Source: Mucilaginibacter sp. SMC90
GTDB taxonomy: Bacteria; Bacteroidota; Bacteroidia; Sphingobacteriales; Sphingobacteriaceae
Reading direction: 5' to 3'
Length of the DNA stretch: 64,000 nt
Assembly (NCBI RefSeq): GCF_022811725.1
Contig: NZ_CP094527.1
Coordinates: forward strand, 4,402,001-4,466,000
The position numbers and the translations under genes were made by a program. Numbering within the stretch: the first letter of the stretch is position 1; each line of letters starts with the position of its first letter. The notes under the pieces were generated by a model. The model was not told where the DNA came from and did not search any database. It was given only the letters and a program-made list of their open reading frames with translations. Shown here one piece after another: positions 25,291 through 33,225 of this stretch.

Positions 25291-25412
25291 CCTTCAAAAT
25301 AGCAATTGAATAAAGTTTGACCGATAATTGCAAAAGATTAATTTTCATACATTATATAAACCAGTTATGAAATGCCGCGCCTCCAAACGCGGATAAAAAA
25401 CCTTACTTACTG

Positions 25413-25850
25413 ATGGAGAATACCGGAGGCACAAGAAAATTTTTGATAGCAACGCATGGCAAACTTGCCGGCGGTATAAAATCGTCGCTTGGTATAATTA
25501 CCGGCGCAACAGATAGCATTTTTTTGATCGAAGCTTATGTTGACGATAACCGCTCTTTAGAACATGATATCAGGGGCATACTTGATCAAATTAGTGATAA
25601 TGACGAATTGATTGTTTTTTCGGACATCATGGGAGGCAGCGTTACCAATCAAATATTGCAATACGCACTACAGCCCAATGTGCATGTGGTTTCGGGCTTT
25701 AATCTTCCCCTGGTAATAGAAATTATATTAGCAGATGCCGGCACCCCGGCAGAAGAGGTGATCGCCGAAGCTATTGAAAATGCTAAACAACAAATGGTAT
25801 ACGTAAATAAACTTCTGACCGCTCAAAACCAGGACGAGGAAAATGATTAA
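25413..25850 (+). CDS. PTS mannose-class EIIA component
   Basis: A 145-residue cytosolic EIIA of the mannose (EIIA-Man) fold. The phospho-acceptor is His15 in LIATHGKLAGGI, matching His10 of E. coli ManX. The strand FSDIMGGSVTNQIL carries the conserved D-x-x-GGS loop. It accepts phosphate from HPr and passes it to EIIB. It is the first gene of a six-gene operon with its own EI and HPr. It overlaps the EIIB start by 8 bp (25843-25850). Confidence 0.9.
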   Translation: MENTGGTRKFLIATHGKLAGGIKSSLGIITGATDSIFLIEAYVDDNRSLEHDIRGILDQISDNDELIVFSDIMGGSVTNQILQYALQPNVHVVSGFNLPLVIEIILADAGTPAEEVIAEAIENAKQQMVYVNKLLTAQNQDEEND

Positions 25851-26313
25851 ACTAACCCGCATAGATGACAGGCTTGTACACGGGCAAGTAGCCTTTACAT
25901 GGACGCCTGCGCTTGGCGTTGATTGCCTCTTAATTGCCAACGACAAAGTAGCTAAGGACGAATTTATGAAGATGACCCTTAGCCTCGCGAAACCTGCCGG
26001 CACCAAACTCCTGATCAAAGCAGTAAAAGAAGCGGCAGCTTTTTTGAACGATGAAAAAAGTAAAAACGCCAGGGTTTTGGTGTTGATCAACAACGTAAAG
26101 GATGCGGCTGCGCTGGCGGCCGAAGTAGCGGAGATAAAAACTATAAACTTTGGCGGCTTACGCTCAAAGGAAGGTTCAAAGCTGATATCTAAGGCTGTCG
26201 CTGTTAACGATGACGACGTCGTCATCATTCGCGATATGCTGGCCAAAGGCATTGAGCTCGAGGTACGGCAGGTACCCACAGATAATAAACAACTTATTGA
26301 AAGCCTGATTTAA
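25843..26313 (+). CDS. PTS mannose/fructose/sorbose-class EIIB component
   Basis: A 156-residue EIIB. The N-terminal RIDDRLVHGQVAFTW holds the phospho-acceptor His13, as in mannose/sorbose-type EIIB proteins. The C-terminal region includes INFGGLRSKEGSK, the conserved phosphate-loop region in the family. It takes phosphate from EIIA (His15) and donates it to the sugar bound by EIIC/EIID. Overlapping genes imply coupled translation with EIIA. Confidence 0.9.
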   Translation: MIKLTRIDDRLVHGQVAFTWTPALGVDCLLIANDKVAKDEFMKMTLSLAKPAGTKLLIKAVKEAAAFLNDEKSKNARVLVLINNVKDAAALAAEVAEIKTINFGGLRSKEGSKLISKAVAVNDDDVVIIRDMLAKGIELEVRQVPTDNKQLIESLI

Positions 26314-26355
26314 ATAAACAGGGCTAATACACTTACAAACAACAACTTAATTAAC

Positions 26356-27939
26356 TTGTCAGTATCATACTTACTCATCGCGCTGATAGCGATGTTTGGA
26401 CATTCGGAAGATTTCTTGGGCACTACCCTGTTCAGCCGTCCTCTTGTGCTCGGGCCGCTGGTTGGGCTGGTGCTTGGCGACGTAACCCAGGGTGTAATTA
26501 TCGGTGCTACGCTTGAGCTCATATTTATGGGCAATATCAAAGTTGGTGCAGCCATTCCTCCGGATGTCATCACGGGTGGTGTATTGGGTACCGCCTTCGC
26601 TATCATCTCGGGCAAAGGGCCTGCAATTGCGCTGGCCATTGCTGTGCCGGTTTCTATACTGGCCGAAATGGCCATCAGCGGTTTGTTTGTATTGCGGGCC
26701 ATGCTTAATAAGAAGTTTAACCAATATGCCGAAGATGGTGATTTTAAAGGCATTCAGCGCCTGCATATTGTTTCTGGGTTATTAAGGCCTGTGCTGATGG
26801 GCATTATCATTATGCTGGCGCTACAATTAGGCGCAGGCACCATGAAATCATTTTTGGATATGATACCGGCATGGGTACAAACGGGCCTGCAGGTTGCAGG
26901 CAATATGCTCCCGGCATTAGGTTTTGCCCTGCTCATGAACCTGATGTTCAACAAAAACATGGCACCATATTTTTTCCTGGGCTTTATGCTGGCGGCTTAC
27001 CTGAAATTACCGGTAATAGCTATTGGCGGCCTGGGTGTTATTATTGCATTATTGGTAACCCAGGTAGCCCCTAAACCAGTTACCGACGACGAAGACTTTG
27101 GCGCAGACGATGAACCCGCCGAGCCGGTAAAAGTCAATTCAGAGCTAAGTAAACGAGATATCCGTTTGCTATTTTTTCGTTCACTGGCGTTGGAGGCTAA
27201 TTTCAATTTTGAAACCTGGCAAAATACCGGGTTCGCTTTTTCTATTATCCCTGTTTTGAAAAAACTTTACCATACCAAAGAGAAAATGGCTGCCGCGTTA
27301 AAAAGACATTTACAGTTTTTTAATACCAGCCCTTATGGCTCAACATTGGTAATGGGAATCACAGCTGCCATGGAAGAACAAAACAGCAATGACGAGGATT
27401 TCGACGAAGAATCTATCAACTCGGTAAAACTGGGACTGATGGGTCCGCTGGCCGGTGTATTTGATTCGCTTTTTTGGGGAACCTTTAAAGTGATCGCTGC
27501 CGGTGTTGGAACTTCTCTGGCTATAAAAGGCAATATCCTGGGGCCATTATTATTCCTGCTGATATTCAATGTACCGCACCTGCTGCTACGTTATAAACTA
27601 ACTTTTGTTGGTTATAATGCCGGCACACGCTTTCTGCAAAATCTTGCAAAAAACAATGTGATGGACAGGCTAACAAAAGGTGCCTCTATTTTAGGGTTAA
27701 TGGTTGTCGGCGCTATGCCTGCAACGCTTATGAGTATCACTACGCCTCTTCAAATTGGCACAGAAAAATCGGCGGTAAGCGTTCAAAGCGTTTTGGACCA
27801 GGTAGTTCCGGCTATGATACCGCTGGGTCTTACCTTTTTAGTGTATTATTTTGTTAAAAAGAATATTAAAACCACATACCTGTTATTAGGCCTGCTGTTG
27901 CTTGGTTTTGCAGGAAGTATTATCCATCTGTTTGCATAA
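26356..27939 (+). CDS. PTS mannose-class EIIC-EIID fusion permease
   Basis: A 527-residue fusion. Residues 1 to about 235 are EIIC (GPLVGLVLGDVTQGVIIGATLELIFMGN, GAAIPPDVITGG; about 8 membrane segments, quoted in parts). An acidic linker (DDEDFGADDEPAEP) follows. Residues about 255-527 are EIID (LFFRSLALEANFNFETWQNTGF, KLYHTKEKMAAALKRHLQFFN, LGLMGPLAGVFDSLFWG; quoted in parts). EIIC and EIID are normally separate proteins. The best start is TTG at 26356: no in-frame ATG exists between the upstream stop and residue 13, and no ribosome site is visible. Substrate: likely glucosamine, N-acetylglucosamine, mannose or galactosamine; the linked deaminase favours an aminosugar. Confidence 0.88.
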   Translation: MSVSYLLIALIAMFGHSEDFLGTTLFSRPLVLGPLVGLVLGDVTQGVIIGATLELIFMGNIKVGAAIPPDVITGGVLGTAFAIISGKGPAIALAIAVPVSILAEMAISGLFVLRAMLNKKFNQYAEDGDFKGIQRLHIVSGLLRPVLMGIIIMLALQLGAGTMKSFLDMIPAWVQTGLQVAGNMLPALGFALLMNLMFNKNMAPYFFLGFMLAAYLKLPVIAIGGLGVIIALLVTQVAPKPVTDDEDFGADDEPAEPVKVNSELSKRDIRLLFFRSLALEANFNFETWQNTGFAFSIIPVLKKLYHTKEKMAAALKRHLQFFNTSPYGSTLVMGITAAMEEQNSNDEDFDEESINSVKLGLMGPLAGVFDSLFWGTFKVIAAGVGTSLAIKGNILGPLLFLLIFNVPHLLLRYKLTFVGYNAGTRFLQNLAKNNVMDRLTKGASILGLMVVGAMPATLMSITTPLQIGTEKSAVSVQSVLDQVVPAMIPLGLTFLVYYFVKKNIKTTYLLLGLLLLGFAGSIIHLFA

Positions 27940-27951
27940 AGAAAGATATAA

Positions 27952-29664
27952 ATGAAGGGAATTGGAGTTTCACCGGGCATTGCTATAGGCAGGGCATTTG
28001 TTATAAAAAAGAATGCACCCGCCACTAACGGCATTGTTTTAAAAAACCAGGTGGAGATAGTAGCAGAAATAGAACGCTTTGACATTTCGGTTGTTAATGC
28101 GCTTGCCGAGATAGATGCCATCAAGAACAGCTCGCAACTGATGTTAAATGATGATGACATTGCCATACTGGAAACTCAGGTAGAGCTTATCAACGACCCG
28201 CAGATACGTGAGGACGTAATAGCAAAGATTGAAGCCGAGAGAAAAACAGCCAATGACGCCATGATAGAAGTTACGGCTAGCATTGTTACCCTGTTTGAAA
28301 GTATGGACGATGAGTACATGCGTGCGCGCTCAGCAGATTTTCAGGATATAGGTAACCGCATCCTCAAATATATTAATCGTACAGGCGATACCAGCAACCG
28401 CTCGTTTGAACCGGATACCATTGTTATTGCGGATGACCTCACCCCTTCTGATACGATCACATTAGATCTTAACCTTGTCACCGGATTTGCAACACAGGCG
28501 GGCAGCCGTACTTCGCATGCGGCTATTATAGCCAAATCAAAAGGGCTGCCTGCCGTTGTAGCCTGCGGCGATGAGTTAATGACTATCAATCATAACGATT
28601 TTATCATTTTAGACGGCCTCAGCGGCTCGGTTTATGTTAACCCCGGCGAGGATATTATCAGCCGTTACTCCGATAAATCTGCTTTCTTCAGGCAGCAAGC
28701 CGAGGTATTAAAAATGGTAAAGGATAAGCCAGCTATTACTGCCGATGGTAAACAGGTGAAACTGTTGGCCAATATTTCTGGTGCCGACGATCTGACCATG
28801 GTACATGACAACGGAGGCGAAGGTATTGGCCTTTTCCGCACCGAAATGTTGTTTATGGACCGCGATACTTTCCCGGATGAAGAGGAACAATTTGAGTTTT
28901 ATAAAAAAGCAGTATTACAGGCAAAAGGAAAGCCGGTAATTATACGAACGATTGACATAGGAGGAGATAAACACCTGTCATACTTTAACTTACCAACCGA
29001 ACTTAATCCTTTTCTTGGCTATCGTGCAATCCGCATCTCGCTCGACCAAGAAGGGTTATTTATGGTTCAGCTGAAAGCAATTTTAAGGGCATCCATCTTC
29101 GGAACGGTGAGCATCATGTTCCCTATGATCTCGAACGTAAAAGAGATCCGCGATGCAAAGCTTATACTCAATAAAGCAAAAAAAGCGTTGCTTGAAGCCG
29201 GTGTTGCTTTTAGCAATGATGTAAAGATCGGGATCATGGTCGAGATTCCATCAGCCGCCGTTACAGCAGATATCCTGGCTAAGGAAGTGGATTTTTTTAG
29301 TATCGGAACAAACGACCTTTGCCAGTATACCCTGGCTGTAGACAGAATGAATGAAAAAATCACCCACCTGTATGACCCATTTAATCCAGGTGTATTACGC
29401 CTCATCCTCAACGTTATTGAGCAAGGCCGGGCGCATAACGTTCACGTTGGCATGTGCGGCGAAATAGCGTCCGATCCATTAGCCACCTTATTGCTGTTAG
29501 GCATGGGACTGGAAGAGTTTTCCATGAGTGCAGCCTCTATCCCTGCAATAAAAAGCATTATCATTAATAACAGCGAAGCAAAAGCTAAAGAAATATGCCA
29601 GCAAGTAATGGCTATGGATAGCTCAGAAAATATTATTGCCTATTTAAAAACAATACCCCAATGA
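27952..29664 (+). CDS. ptsI: PTS Enzyme I (phosphoenolpyruvate-protein phosphotransferase)
   Basis: A 570-residue EI, close to the E. coli length (575). The phosphorylated His is residue 189 in GSRTSHAAIIAK, the same position as in E. coli. The PEP-binding barrel carries GGEGIGLFRTEMLFMDRD, IRTIDIGGDKH and the catalytic Cys region VGMCGEIASDP. It draws phosphate from PEP and gives it to HPr. A dedicated EI inside the permease operon suggests the whole phosphorelay was acquired or kept as one module. It starts 12 bp after the permease and overlaps HPr by 4 bp. Confidence 0.95.
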   Translation: MKGIGVSPGIAIGRAFVIKKNAPATNGIVLKNQVEIVAEIERFDISVVNALAEIDAIKNSSQLMLNDDDIAILETQVELINDPQIREDVIAKIEAERKTANDAMIEVTASIVTLFESMDDEYMRARSADFQDIGNRILKYINRTGDTSNRSFEPDTIVIADDLTPSDTITLDLNLVTGFATQAGSRTSHAAIIAKSKGLPAVVACGDELMTINHNDFIILDGLSGSVYVNPGEDIISRYSDKSAFFRQQAEVLKMVKDKPAITADGKQVKLLANISGADDLTMVHDNGGEGIGLFRTEMLFMDRDTFPDEEEQFEFYKKAVLQAKGKPVIIRTIDIGGDKHLSYFNLPTELNPFLGYRAIRISLDQEGLFMVQLKAILRASIFGTVSIMFPMISNVKEIRDAKLILNKAKKALLEAGVAFSNDVKIGIMVEIPSAAVTADILAKEVDFFSIGTNDLCQYTLAVDRMNEKITHLYDPFNPGVLRLILNVIEQGRAHNVHVGMCGEIASDPLATLLLLGMGLEEFSMSAASIPAIKSIIINNSEAKAKEICQQVMAMDSSENIIAYLKTIPQ

Positions 29665-29927
29665 TAACCAAAGATTATATCATCACATCAGCCCAAGGAA
29701 TGCATGCCCGGCCGGCAACGCAGCTTGTAAAACTGGTAAAAGGCTTCAAATCGGCCACAAGCTTAAAAAAAGGCGACAAAACCGTTAAACTGAACAGCTT
29801 GTTAAACATCCTTTCGCTAAGTATCAAGGGCGGCGAAACCATTTCGGTAATTATGGATGGCGAGGATGAGGTAACTGCTGCAGTTGTTATCGATGATTTT
29901 TTCACCAAACAGCTTAAAGAATTATAA
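29661..29927 (+). CDS. ptsH: HPr phosphocarrier protein
   Basis: An 88-residue HPr. The active His15 lies in SAQGMHARPAT and Ser46 in KTVKLNSLLNILSLSI, equivalent to the regulatory serine of Gram-positive HPr. No HPr kinase is encoded nearby, so Ser46 regulation is not supported here. It overlaps the EI stop by ATGA (29661-29664). Confidence 0.94.
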   Translation: MITKDYIITSAQGMHARPATQLVKLVKGFKSATSLKKGDKTVKLNSLLNILSLSIKGGETISVIMDGEDEVTAAVVIDDFFTKQLKEL

Positions 29928-29936
29928 AACGCATAC

Positions 29937-30695
29937 ATGAAAGTAACTATAACCAAAAGCGAACAGGAATTCGATATAACAGCGGCATGGCGCATTATAG
30001 CGCAGATGCTTGAAAAAAAGACATCTGTAATTGGCCTTTCAACCGGGCAAACTACCATTGGCATGCACCGCATCGTTTCGGAAATTTATGCTAAATACCC
30101 GTTTGATGTATCCAATATAACTTTATTCAACGTAGATGAGCTTACCAATCTGGAACGTGAATATGCCGGCAGCTGTTATACCATGATCCTGAACCAGATT
30201 GCCGGTCCGCTTGGCATCCCCGAAGAAAACTTTATTATGCCGCCTACCCTGTCTGATGATTTTGTGGCAGAGAGCATCCTGTTTGAAAAACGCCTTGCCG
30301 AACGCGGCGGGGCCGACCTGCAAATGCTGGGTATAGGAAGCAACGGACATATTGGTATCAATCAGCCCGGGACCCCTTTTGAAAGTGAAACGTGGGTATC
30401 GCCAATGGACCCTGATTTTGAAGCTCGTGTACGAAGAGAAACTCAGGTTCCGCCCGAAGTTGAACTCGGTGGTTTAACTCGCGGCGTTAAAAACATCATG
30501 CATACCCGCAAACTGATCCTGATTGCAAAAGGTAGTCACAAAGCCGAAATTGTTAAACAAGCCATCCTTGGCCCTGTAACCACTGATATCCCGGCATCGG
30601 TAGTACAACTGCATCCCAACTGCGAAGTTTTGCTGGATGCTGATGCCGGAGCACTCATAGCAGATTACGCTAAACAACGCGGCTATACCTGGTAA
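29937..30695 (+). CDS. Glucosamine-6-phosphate deaminase/isomerase family protein (NagB/AgaI-like)
   Basis: A 252-residue NagB-type enzyme: converts glucosamine-6-P to fructose-6-P and ammonia (or galactosamine-6-P to tagatose-6-P). Visible motifs: GLSTGQTTIGMHRI (phosphate loop), NVDELTNL (catalytic Asp72-type enolisation base) and GIGSNGHIGINQPGT. The ring-opening triad Asp141-His143-Glu148 of E. coli NagB appears here as Asn-His-Gln: the Asn also occurs in Bacillus NagB, but Gln in place of Glu is unusual. Last gene of the PTS operon, 9 bp after HPr. No deacetylase (NagA) or tagatose-6-P kinase is linked, so free glucosamine is the more economical substrate. Confidence 0.87.
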   Translation: MKVTITKSEQEFDITAAWRIIAQMLEKKTSVIGLSTGQTTIGMHRIVSEIYAKYPFDVSNITLFNVDELTNLEREYAGSCYTMILNQIAGPLGIPEENFIMPPTLSDDFVAESILFEKRLAERGGADLQMLGIGSNGHIGINQPGTPFESETWVSPMDPDFEARVRRETQVPPEVELGGLTRGVKNIMHTRKLILIAKGSHKAEIVKQAILGPVTTDIPASVVQLHPNCEVLLDADAGALIADYAKQRGYTW

Positions 30696-30719
30696 TTTAT
30701 TATAACCTAAACTTACAGA

Positions 30720-30750
30720 AACAGGCCGTCTGATTACCAGGCGGCCTGTT
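30720..30750. terminator. Bidirectional terminator between PTS and GH18 operons
   Basis: AACAGGCCGTC (30720-30730) pairs with GGCGGCCTGTT (30740-30750), one G-T pair, 9-nt loop, T-rich after. It lies between two convergent operons. Confidence 0.75.
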
Positions 30751-30772
30751 CTGTTATTATTTTAATGCATGT

Positions 30773-31921
30773 TTAATTTAAATGACTGTTGGCGGCATCA
30801 AGCAGATATTCTTTTTTGTCATCAACGTATTCCCAGAACATTACCCCAGCCATGCCATTCTTTTTCACATACTGGCATTTCTTTTTAATTGACCATTCGT
30901 CGTCGAATGATAGAAATTGGCGGGTAGTGGAGTTATATAAATACGGTGCTTTAGCACTCCTGTCGCGGTAATACTTAAAAGCTTTATTGGTAAGCAGGCT
31001 GTCTTTTATAAATGTATACCCTCCGCCCTTCATCCTTTCCAGGTTGCGTGAACCCAATCCGGTTTTAGTACTGTCAGATACCCTTGTTGAGCGGCTGTAA
31101 AAGCCCATGCCTAAAACAAGCTTATTGCGGGGTACACCGGCTTCAATAAACACCCGTGTTCCATTATCTGAGTTGTTTTCCGTTTTCAGATATTTCGATG
31201 CATAAAGGCCGGTATGATGCACAGCCACTTCGGCACCATAATCATAGGTCATGAGGTTGATATAATCAAGACATGCGCCAACCTTATCCATTTCTGTATT
31301 CTGTACAAAATGCCTGAAAGCTCCCACTGCGGCGGTGAGCAGCAACTTTTTCCCGGTTTCTTTTTCAAGGCTATTTAACTGGCCTCTCAACTCTGTGAAC
31401 AGGCGGGTATAGTTTTCCTTATCCTCCGGGCGATGGATATTACCTGCACCCGTTTCATTGGGATATTCCCAGTCTATGTCAATACCATCCATTTTGAATT
31501 TACGCACCAATTCGACAGCGCTGGCAGCAAAAGCTTTGCGCGAAGTATCGGTAAGCGCCATGTCCGAAAAGTTTTTGCTCCAAAGCCAGCCGCCTATCGA
31601 GATTAAAACTTTCAGGTCCGGTTTCTTCTTTTTTAACCCCACCAGGTACCTGAAGTTGATGGTATCTGTTCGGGGATGAGTTAAAAAAGCCCTGTTGCCA
31701 ATTACATTCACGAATGCATAATTGATGTGCGTAAGCTTATCGGGATGAACCATATTGGTATCTATCAAACCGCGAAAACCGCTTACATACCCTATTATAA
31801 CATGCTTTTTAGCCCTGTTTTTCTGAGCATGAACAGGAAAAGCAAAAAGTATCAGACAAAGAAGGGCCATCAGCCTGGCTTTGTATTGCCCTGGCTGCAA
31901 TAAGGATAGTATTGTTGTCAT
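30773..31921 (-). CDS. Secreted glycoside hydrolase family 18 enzyme (chitinase-like)
   Basis: A 382-residue enzyme with signal peptide (LMALLCLILFAFPVHAQ). The GH18 barrel shows SIGGW (108-112) and the complete catalytic motif DGIDIDWE (145-152), with Glu152 the proton donor, plus MTYDYG on beta-6. Cleaves beta-1,4 GlcNAc linkages (chitin or related) by substrate-assisted catalysis, which needs an N-acetyl group. Catalytic residues are intact, so it is probably active. Last gene of a three-gene minus-strand operon with DUF5009 and the GH55-like protein. No carbohydrate-binding module is visible. Confidence 0.9.
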   Translation of the reverse strand: MTTILSLLQPGQYKARLMALLCLILFAFPVHAQKNRAKKHVIIGYVSGFRGLIDTNMVHPDKLTHINYAFVNVIGNRAFLTHPRTDTINFRYLVGLKKKKPDLKVLISIGGWLWSKNFSDMALTDTSRKAFAASAVELVRKFKMDGIDIDWEYPNETGAGNIHRPEDKENYTRLFTELRGQLNSLEKETGKKLLLTAAVGAFRHFVQNTEMDKVGACLDYINLMTYDYGAEVAVHHTGLYASKYLKTENNSDNGTRVFIEAGVPRNKLVLGMGFYSRSTRVSDSTKTGLGSRNLERMKGGGYTFIKDSLLTNKAFKYYRDRSAKAPYLYNSTTRQFLSFDDEWSIKKKCQYVKKNGMAGVMFWEYVDDKKEYLLDAANSHLN

Positions 31922-31944
31922 TAGAATTTAGGTATGTATAATAT

Positions 31945-33204
31945 TTAAATTTTCAGGCGTAATCTTTTCTTTTCAAGTACTCCAACAAATAAAATGATGA
32001 TGATTGCTGTCAGGAATGAACGGAGCAGTCCGGGAAATCCATTATTGATGATCCTTGGGTAATTAATGTGAAGCAACTCCAGCAAAAATACCTGAAAGTA
32101 TGGGATCAGGTAACAGGTCAGCGTACTGGTGCCTGCAGGTTTGATCCAGTTGAAGATGCTTATTTTGCCCTTTACGTCAACCACATATATCAGCAATAAA
32201 AACGCCAATGTAGTAATGCCCGAACAAATGAGCACCCACGCCGGTGTTGAACGAATTTTGGAAATACCTTCGGTATAAGGCCTTAAAGCAAAACCTGCTA
32301 CCAGCAACAAAACACCAATGATGGCCAATGTGGCCCAAATGCGTTGCGTTTTACCCTGCTGTACCAACTTGGCGTAGATTCCCGATATCACTACCCCGCC
32401 CATGGTTAAAGTCATGGTTGATGCATCGTGAATTACCCATAACGGTTTCAGAAAGATAATTGCGTTACCCAACGAACTGCCGGTAACATCGTCTCCGGCA
32501 ATGGATACCATCGCTTCATCGCGCATTATTTTTATCTTAAATACAGAATGAGCTATTATATTAATAACAACCAGTACTACCCAAGCAACAATAAGGCTGT
32601 TCAGCTTGCCTTTAACCACGAAAAATATCAGGGCGCAAACTAAGTAGGCCCAGCCTATCAATCCCAATATTCCCCACCATGATGGCTCCATTCCTCTTAC
32701 TTCACCATCTTCGCCACCTTTATAAACTATAGCCATGGCTGCCAGCATAGCAATTCCCAATATCTGCAACAGATATTTTCTGGCCTTTGCCATTGTTTCG
32801 GGATAATCAAGCCAGATGAGAAAAAATGCCGTCGTAATTACGATGGCCCATACAGCCCTCGGAAGTATCGCTGCCGATGAATTATATTCTTCAAGGTTTA
32901 CATGATAAAAGCCCATAATGAGCAATGCAACGCTCCGTATCAGAATGTAAAATAGAACCTGCTTTGCGCTATCGCCTTTTTTGATCCGATTATTGATGGC
33001 GAATGGCAACGACAGCCCAACAATGAATAAAAATGCCGGAAAAATAGTATCGGCAAAACCCATCCTGTCCTCAAAACCTTTTGCATGGTCTATCCATTCG
33101 GGAATGTGCTTTACACCGCTGGCATCATTCACAAATATCATCAGCAGCATGGTAATGGCACGCAATACATCAATAGATAACAGGCGCCTAGGCAATTGTT
33201 GCAT
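31945..33204 (-). CDS. DUF5009/NagX-like membrane acyltransferase
   Basis: A 419-residue integral membrane protein with about ten helices. The N-terminus RLLSIDVLRAITMLLMIFVND and the FADTIFPAFLFIVGLSLPFA segment (quoted in parts) match the heparan-alpha-glucosaminide N-acetyltransferase-like family (COG4299), called NagX where it sits in GlcNAc operons. Possible role: acyl transfer to glucosamine residues across the membrane; this is family knowledge, not shown for this clade. It lies 23 bp upstream of GH18 and 21 bp downstream of the GH55-like gene, consistent with one transcript and an aminosugar theme. Confidence 0.8.
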   Translation of the reverse strand: MQQLPRRLLSIDVLRAITMLLMIFVNDASGVKHIPEWIDHAKGFEDRMGFADTIFPAFLFIVGLSLPFAINNRIKKGDSAKQVLFYILIRSVALLIMGFYHVNLEEYNSSAAILPRAVWAIVITTAFFLIWLDYPETMAKARKYLLQILGIAMLAAMAIVYKGGEDGEVRGMEPSWWGILGLIGWAYLVCALIFFVVKGKLNSLIVAWVVLVVINIIAHSVFKIKIMRDEAMVSIAGDDVTGSSLGNAIIFLKPLWVIHDASTMTLTMGGVVISGIYAKLVQQGKTQRIWATLAIIGVLLLVAGFALRPYTEGISKIRSTPAWVLICSGITTLAFLLLIYVVDVKGKISIFNWIKPAGTSTLTCYLIPYFQVFLLELLHINYPRIINNGFPGLLRSFLTAIIIILFVGVLEKKRLRLKI

Positions 33205-33225
33205 ATATTTTTGTTTAGGGGTATT

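Larger units (their letters stand above)
25024..25412. other. Divergent control region between GH9 and PTS operons
   Basis: 389 bp without a gene. It contains operator copies C and D in opposite orientations, each pointing the same way relative to the operon it precedes, a perfect minus-strand -7 box for GH9 and a weak plus-strand one for the PTS operon. A further short inverted repeat, ACTAC-AATA-GTAGT, lies at 25265-25278 at the edge of copy D. No open frame or RNA gene was recognised. Confidence 0.7.

Noticed and set aside
25024..25412. Riboswitch (GlmS-like) in the PTS leader
   Set aside because: No conserved glmS pseudoknot or cleavage-site sequence could be seen; operator and promoter boxes explain the region better.
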